DNA of 64,000 bases. Source: Gammaproteobacteria bacterium. GTDB taxonomy: Bacteria; Pseudomonadota; Gammaproteobacteria; Arenicellales; Arenicellaceae. Positions 60,134 to 64,000 of the stretch are shown here, one piece after another; the stretch's first letter is position 1; every line of letters starts with the position of its first letter. Made by a program: the position numbers and the translations under genes. The notes under the pieces are model-generated. The model did no database searches, had not been told where the DNA came from, and worked only from the letters and a program-made list of their open reading frames with translations. The stretch covers positions 1 through 64,000 of the forward strand of contig JAKVBA010000004.1 of NCBI GenBank assembly GCA_022447525.1. Reading direction: 5' to 3'.

Positions 60134-61968
60134 ATTTATCAATATTAGACATCTCGATAATTTTGACGTACCTGATGAGTACTATTTTTATCGGTGTATA
60201 TCTAAAAAAGCGTGCCGAAAGATCAAAAAGAGACTACATGCTGGGTGGTAATTCATTACCGTGGTATATGCTGGGCCTATCCAATGCCTCAGGTATGTTC
60301 GATATATCCGGTACGATGTGGCTGGTTACACTTCTATTCGTGTATGGATTAAAAAGTGCTTGGATTCCGTGGCTTTGGCCCGTATTCAATCAAATCTTTT
60401 TAATGGTATTTTTATCGATTTGGTTACGTCGCTCAAACGTAAGTACGGGAGCGGAATGGATAAATACCCGCTTTGGCAACGAGCGGGGAGCAGAACTATC
60501 TCACACTGTGATTGTGGTATTTGCAATATTGCTGGGTTTAGGTTACCTCGCCTATGGCTTTATCGGTATTGGTAAGTTTGTCGAGATCTTCCTTCCTTGG
60601 GAGACGGTTAGTCCCTATTTGTTTTTTGATCTGCCGCCTCAGTATGTGCCGCATTTTTACGGGGTGATATTGAGTTGTTTCGCAATTTTCTACTCTCTAC
60701 TCGGCGGTATGATGAGTATTGTATGGGCTGATGTCATTCAGTTTTTTCTGATGGCAGTGTCGGCCATCATAGTGGGTGTTATTGCTATGACGGCATTAAA
60801 TCAGAGCGCTGGTCTACCTGTTCCAGACGCTTGGTTGACACCTTTCTTTGGGGCTGGGCCGGCAATTGATTGGTCAGAGGTTATGCCTAAGGTTAACGAG
60901 CGAATCGCGAGCGACAATTTTGGCTTGTTTCAGATTTTCTTTATGATGGTCATCTTCAAAGGAGTGTTAGTGAGTCTAGCTGGACCAGCTCCCACCTACG
61001 ATATGCAAAAGATTTTATCGGCTCGATCTCCTCGCGAAGCGGCATTGATGAGCGGTTCAGTGAGTGTGATATTGATGCCGCTTCGCTACTTTATGATAGC
61101 CGGGTTTGCAGTGCTTGCAGTGCTAAATTTTGACAAGCTGGATCTGATGGTCGCTGGTGAGATTGATTTTGAACAAATACTCCCTTCTGCGATCAACGAA
61201 TTTGTTCCGACAGGTGTGCTTGGCTTGCTATTAGCTGGTTTATTGGCTGCTTTTGTGTCGACTTTTGCGGGCACCTTGAACGCTACGCAAGCTTATCTAG
61301 TCAATGATGTGTATTTAAAGCACGTTAATCCAGAGGCTTCAAATACGTCAATTACCCGAATGAATTGGGTCGCAGGCATCGTCATGGTGCTGATCAGTAT
61401 GGTCATGGGTTTTTTCGCAGGTGACGTCAATAATGTGGTGCAGTGGATAGTATCTGGATTGTACGGAAGCTATGTGGCTGCCAATGTTTTGAAATGGTAT
61501 TGGTGGCGATTCAATGGCAATGGATTCTTCTGGGGTATGGTATTCGGCTTAGTGCCGGCTCTGACCTTCCGCTACATATTCGAAGGGGTCTTTGACTTGT
61601 ATACATTTCCATTAATGCTTGTTCTATCGATTATTGGCTGTGTTATTGGCACGCTAAGCTCGGCTCCAGTAGAAGAGGACACATTGAAGCGCTTTTATAA
61701 GCGGGTTCGCCCATGGGGCTTTTGGGGGCCGATCAAAGAAAAGGTAATTAGCGAGGACCCGTCGTTTGAGCCAAATACAGGTTTTCGCAGAGATATGTTT
61801 AATGTTTTAGTTGGTGTTATTTGGCAAACATCTTTGGTGATACTGCCGATTTACATCGTGTTACAGAAACCGATGGCGATCACGCTATGTGCCACTATCG
61901 CCATCATTACATCATTGATATTGAAGTTTAGCTGGTACGACAACTTACCAAGCGTGAGAGAAGTATGA
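60130..61968 (+). CDS. Sodium:solute symporter, likely for beta-glucosides or sugars
   Basis: About 612 residues from the ATG at 60130 (626 if 60088). About 13 membrane segments of the SSS family; recognisable TGAEWINTRFG and GLYGSYVAANVLKWYWWRFNG parts. Moves solute with Na+ into the cytoplasm. The GH1 gene overlaps its stop by 4 bp, so the imported solute is likely a beta-glucoside. Expected to be repressed by a LacI-type protein at operators 1 and 2. Confidence 0.9.
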   Translation: MNLSILDISIILTYLMSTIFIGVYLKKRAERSKRDYMLGGNSLPWYMLGLSNASGMFDISGTMWLVTLLFVYGLKSAWIPWLWPVFNQIFLMVFLSIWLRRSNVSTGAEWINTRFGNERGAELSHTVIVVFAILLGLGYLAYGFIGIGKFVEIFLPWETVSPYLFFDLPPQYVPHFYGVILSCFAIFYSLLGGMMSIVWADVIQFFLMAVSAIIVGVIAMTALNQSAGLPVPDAWLTPFFGAGPAIDWSEVMPKVNERIASDNFGLFQIFFMMVIFKGVLVSLAGPAPTYDMQKILSARSPREAALMSGSVSVILMPLRYFMIAGFAVLAVLNFDKLDLMVAGEIDFEQILPSAINEFVPTGVLGLLLAGLLAAFVSTFAGTLNATQAYLVNDVYLKHVNPEASNTSITRMNWVAGIVMVLISMVMGFFAGDVNNVVQWIVSGLYGSYVAANVLKWYWWRFNGNGFFWGMVFGLVPALTFRYIFEGVFDLYTFPLMLVLSIIGCVIGTLSSAPVEEDTLKRFYKRVRPWGFWGPIKEKVISEDPSFEPNTGFRRDMFNVLVGVIWQTSLVILPIYIVLQKPMAITLCATIAIITSLILKFSWYDNLPSVREV

Positions 61969-63383
61969 TTGAGTTAGGTAAGAAATTTCCAAAGGACTTT
62001 ATTTGGGGGACTGCAACGTCCGCGTACCAAATAGAAGGCGCGGCTGCTGTTGATGGTCGCGGTCCTTCTATTTGGGACACCTTTTGTCAACAGCATGGCA
62101 GAGTGTTTAACGGAGATACGGGTGATGTAGCCTGTGATCACTACCATCGCTATCAAGAGGACGTAGCCTTGATGGCTGATATGGGCGTGAAAGCGTATCG
62201 ATTTTCGATATCTTGGTCTCGTTTGCTTCCCAACGGGAAGACAGACTCGTTGAATCAAAGTGGTGTAGACTTTTACAATAACTTGATTGACGAGTGTTTG
62301 AAGCATGGAATAACGCCGTGGGTCACCTTGTATCACTGGGATCTTCCCGATGCGATCGAAGTTGAAACTGATGGCTGGTTAGACCGCAGAACAGCCGACC
62401 TGTTTGCTGACTACGCAAATTTGTGCTTTGAGCTGTTTGGTGATCGAGTTAAAAATTGGATTACGCTTAACGAGCCCTGGGTAGTTGCAGTACTTGGGTA
62501 TGGCCAAGGTGTCTTTGCTCCTGGTAGACAGTCTAACTCTGAACCATATCAAGCGGCTCACAATTTACTCTTGGCCCATGCTTTAGCAGTAAATGTCTAC
62601 CGTAATAAATTTCTAGAAACGCAAAAAGGACAAATAGGTATTACTAATAATTGTGACTGGCGTGAGCCGAAAACCCACTCACGAGAGGATAAAAAAGCAG
62701 CCCAGATTGCACTGGAATTCTTTCTAGGTTGGTTTGCAGATCCAATATATTTAGGCGACTATCCTCAGTGTATGCGCGAGCGTGTTGGTAATCGATTACC
62801 AAAATTTACCGATGAAGAGAAAGCGCTCTTAAAACACTCTTCGGACTTCTTTGGGTTGAATCATTACACCACCATGTACGCGGCAAAACAGCATGGAAGT
62901 AGCGAAAATTTAAGTGTGTTTGGCAATGGTGGTTTAAGTGAAGATCAAGGTGTGCAACTTTCAGTGGATCCAGAATGGGCGCTTACGGATATGCAATGGG
63001 CAGTGGTGCCATGGGGCTGTAGTAAACTTTTAAAATGGATAGCCGAACGCTATGGAAACCCACCTATCTACATAACTGAGAATGGATGTGCTTATGACGA
63101 TACCATCAAAGAGGGTAGAGTGGATGATGAAGAGCGTCAAAATTTTATGGCTTTGTATATCGAGGAATGTTCGAATGCAATGAGTTGTGGCGTCGATTTG
63201 AGAGGCTACTTTGCTTGGTCTTTGATGGATAACTTTGAATGGGCGATGGGATATTCCAAACGCTTTGGTTTACATTATGTCGATTTTTCTACAGGGCAGC
63301 GGGTGGCTAAAGAGAGCGCTAAATGGTACTCCAGGCTGATTGCAAGCTCTAATGTCAATACGAAATTAGGAATGACGGCTTAG
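61965..63383 (+). CDS. GH1 beta-glucosidase
   Basis: 472 residues with no signal peptide, so cytoplasmic. GH1 N-terminal FIWGTATSAYQIEGAA; the acid/base Glu in TLNEPW (about residue 167) and nucleophile Glu in ITENG (about 366). Hydrolyses beta-linked glucosides such as cellobiose after import. It overlaps the symporter by 4 bp. A palindromic LacI-type site lies inside it. Confidence 0.95.
   Translation: MIELGKKFPKDFIWGTATSAYQIEGAAAVDGRGPSIWDTFCQQHGRVFNGDTGDVACDHYHRYQEDVALMADMGVKAYRFSISWSRLLPNGKTDSLNQSGVDFYNNLIDECLKHGITPWVTLYHWDLPDAIEVETDGWLDRRTADLFADYANLCFELFGDRVKNWITLNEPWVVAVLGYGQGVFAPGRQSNSEPYQAAHNLLLAHALAVNVYRNKFLETQKGQIGITNNCDWREPKTHSREDKKAAQIALEFFLGWFADPIYLGDYPQCMRERVGNRLPKFTDEEKALLKHSSDFFGLNHYTTMYAAKQHGSSENLSVFGNGGLSEDQGVQLSVDPEWALTDMQWAVVPWGCSKLLKWIAERYGNPPIYITENGCAYDDTIKEGRVDDEERQNFMALYIEECSNAMSCGVDLRGYFAWSLMDNFEWAMGYSKRFGLHYVDFSTGQRVAKESAKWYSRLIASSNVNTKLGMTA
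62785..62802 (+). promoter_or_regulatory. Intragenic LacI-type operator in GH1 gene
   Basis: TTGGTAATCGATTACCAA is an 18-bp perfect palindrome, matching the outer half-sites (TTGGTAA/TTACCAA) of the receptor operator. It lies in the reading frame of the GH1 gene. It may help a repressor loop or be coding coincidence. Confidence 0.55.
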
Positions 63384-63467
63384 TGACTGACAGTGTTAGT
63401 TCCTGAGCCGCGCGAGACGGTTAAATTTAATGATGATTGAACTTAAAAACATCAAAAATAGCATTTT

Positions 63468-63504
63468 TATAGTTGGCAAACGTTTACCGTTTGTGTATTG
63501 TTAG
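63468..63504 (+). promoter_or_regulatory. Sigma-70-type promoter overlapping operator 3
   Basis: TTGGCA (-35) and TATTGT (-10) with a 17-bp spacer; the -35 element lies in the operator, so binding would block RNA polymerase. It could serve a leader before the receptor gene. Confidence 0.55.
63474..63489 (+). promoter_or_regulatory. LacI-type operator 3
   Basis: TGGCAAACGTTTACCG has the same core AAACGTTT as operators 1 and 2. It lies 91 bp after the GH1 stop and 158 bp before the receptor start. Confidence 0.8.
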
Positions 63505-63533
63505 TCAATTAGAACTACAGAAAGAATTTGCAC

Positions 63534-63560
63534 GTAAGCCTTTTGAGCTTGCGGCTTTTT
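63534..63560 (+). terminator. Terminator before the receptor gene
   Basis: GTAAGC and GCTTGC form a 6-bp stem (one G-T pair) with a 7-nt loop, followed by GG and TTTTTTT. It sits between operators 3 and 4, so transcription from the operator-3 promoter may stop or attenuate here. Confidence 0.7.
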
Positions 63561-63572
63561 TTAAGAAGCAGT

Positions 63573-63588
63573 TGGTAAACGATTACCA
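63573..63588 (+). promoter_or_regulatory. LacI-type operator 4
   Basis: TGGTAAACGATTACCA with flanking T and A (TTGG...CCAA) is an almost perfect palindrome, 59 bp before the receptor start. Confidence 0.82.
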
Positions 63589-63646
63589 AAATAAGTGCAG
63601 GTCCAAATAATTAATAATGAAACACACTATCTTAGGAGATGATGTT

Positions 63647-64000
63647 ATGAGCAAAGAGAAATCCCGGCTCTCGAGCGACCAGAAATTCGGTTCGGAGCGG
63701 GCTATAACAAAAATGAAAGCCACGCCGATTGCTGCTGTGGTTAGCTTGATGGTTGGCGGTGTGGCTCTTCCGTCACAAACTGCAATAGCCCAAGATGCGA
63801 TTCAAGATTCGTCGATTGAAGAAATTGTTGTGACTGGAATTCGTAGCAGTCTACAGCGATCGCAAGATATAAAACGCAACTCCAGCGGTGTAGTAGATGC
63901 AATCTCAGCGGAAGACATGGGTGTTTTCCCTGACACCAACTTAGCGGAGTCACTCCAGCGTATCACCGGTGTGTCCATTGACCGAACTCGTGGTGAAGGT
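63647..64000 (+). CDS. TonB-dependent receptor, N-terminus only (cut by window end)
   Basis: 118 codons read by hand; not in the track. AGGAG ribosome site. The signal peptide ends near AIAQ-DA, then TonB-box-like IEEIVVTGIR, and a plug domain begins DAISAEDMGVFPDTNLAESL and RITGVSIDR. This TonB receptor type imports carbohydrate oligomers. Together with the symporter and GH1 it likely handles a beta-glucan or cellodextrin. The rest lies outside the window. Confidence 0.93.
   Translation, partial: MSKEKSRLSSDQKFGSERAITKMKATPIAAVVSLMVGGVALPSQTAIAQDAIQDSSIEEIVVTGIRSSLQRSQDIKRNSSGVVDAISAEDMGVFPDTNLAESLQRITGVSIDRTRGEG

Overview
The window looks like the replication-origin region of a marine-type gammaproteobacterium chromosome. 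Three things suggest this: the rpmH-rnpA-yidD-yidC-mnmE and dnaA-dnaN-gyrB blocks with gammaproteobacterial-style proteins; the apaG-apaH and secB-yibN-envC-ctpA neighbourhoods; and a TonB receptor, sodium:solute symporter and secreted lipases typical of polymer- and lipid-degrading marine species. Base composition appears moderate to AT-rich. The species cannot be named from the sequence. No tRNA or rRNA gene and no CRISPR array was seen.

Left part (1-8.6 kb). Seven minus-strand genes form a secreted-lipase locus. Reading in the direction of transcription, it holds hydrolase B2, a cupin, lipase A2, then a membrane-anchored protein C, hydrolase B1, lipase A1 and a lipase foldase (Lif, cut by the window edge). 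The B-A pair is present twice. A single-TM protein of unknown function separates this locus from mnmE.

Origin part (8.6-19.7 kb). mnmE, yidC, yidD, rnpA and rpmH run leftwards; dnaA, dnaN and gyrB run rightwards. The dnaA-dnaN gap has four DnaA-box-like 9-mers and AT-rich DNA, so it is my oriC candidate. recF is missing between dnaN and gyrB. Its place is taken by about 1.3 kb of apparently non-coding DNA with two inverted parS (ParB-binding) sites, one at the centre of a 48-bp near-perfect palindrome.

Housekeeping part (19.8-30.2 kb). apaG-apaH, mlaA, secB and yibN lie on the minus strand. envC, ctpA, thpR, an rnm-like PHP phosphoesterase gene and pepN lie on the plus strand, with a small DUF465 (SlyX/YdcH-like) gene between.

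Metabolic part (30.4-51 kb). A secreted three-gene module (DUF1800, Tat-type DUF1501, haem-c plus sugar/sorbosone dehydrogenase) is followed by an SDR gene and a minus-strand sulfite-reductase cluster with small accessory ORFs. Then come a metallo-beta-lactamase-fold gene and a TPR/transglutaminase lipoprotein gene. The activated-methyl cycle follows: an SAH riboswitch before ahcY, then metF and a two-gene (split) methionine synthase. tesB ends this part.

Accessory part (51-57 kb). Coding density falls. It holds a thioredoxin-like gene broken by two -1 shifts, an IS3-type transposase remnant, an orphan FtsH-periplasmic-domain-like protein, a 23-bp triple repeat, an Ntn-hydrolase, a DUF2805 protein and small unknown proteins. 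marR, a SWIM-domain gene and pyrF follow.

Right end (59.9-64 kb). A beta-glucoside uptake locus (symporter, GH1 beta-glucosidase, TonB-dependent receptor cut by the window edge) carries four LacI-type operator palindromes outside genes and a fifth inside the GH1 gene. The LacI-type regulator is not in the window.
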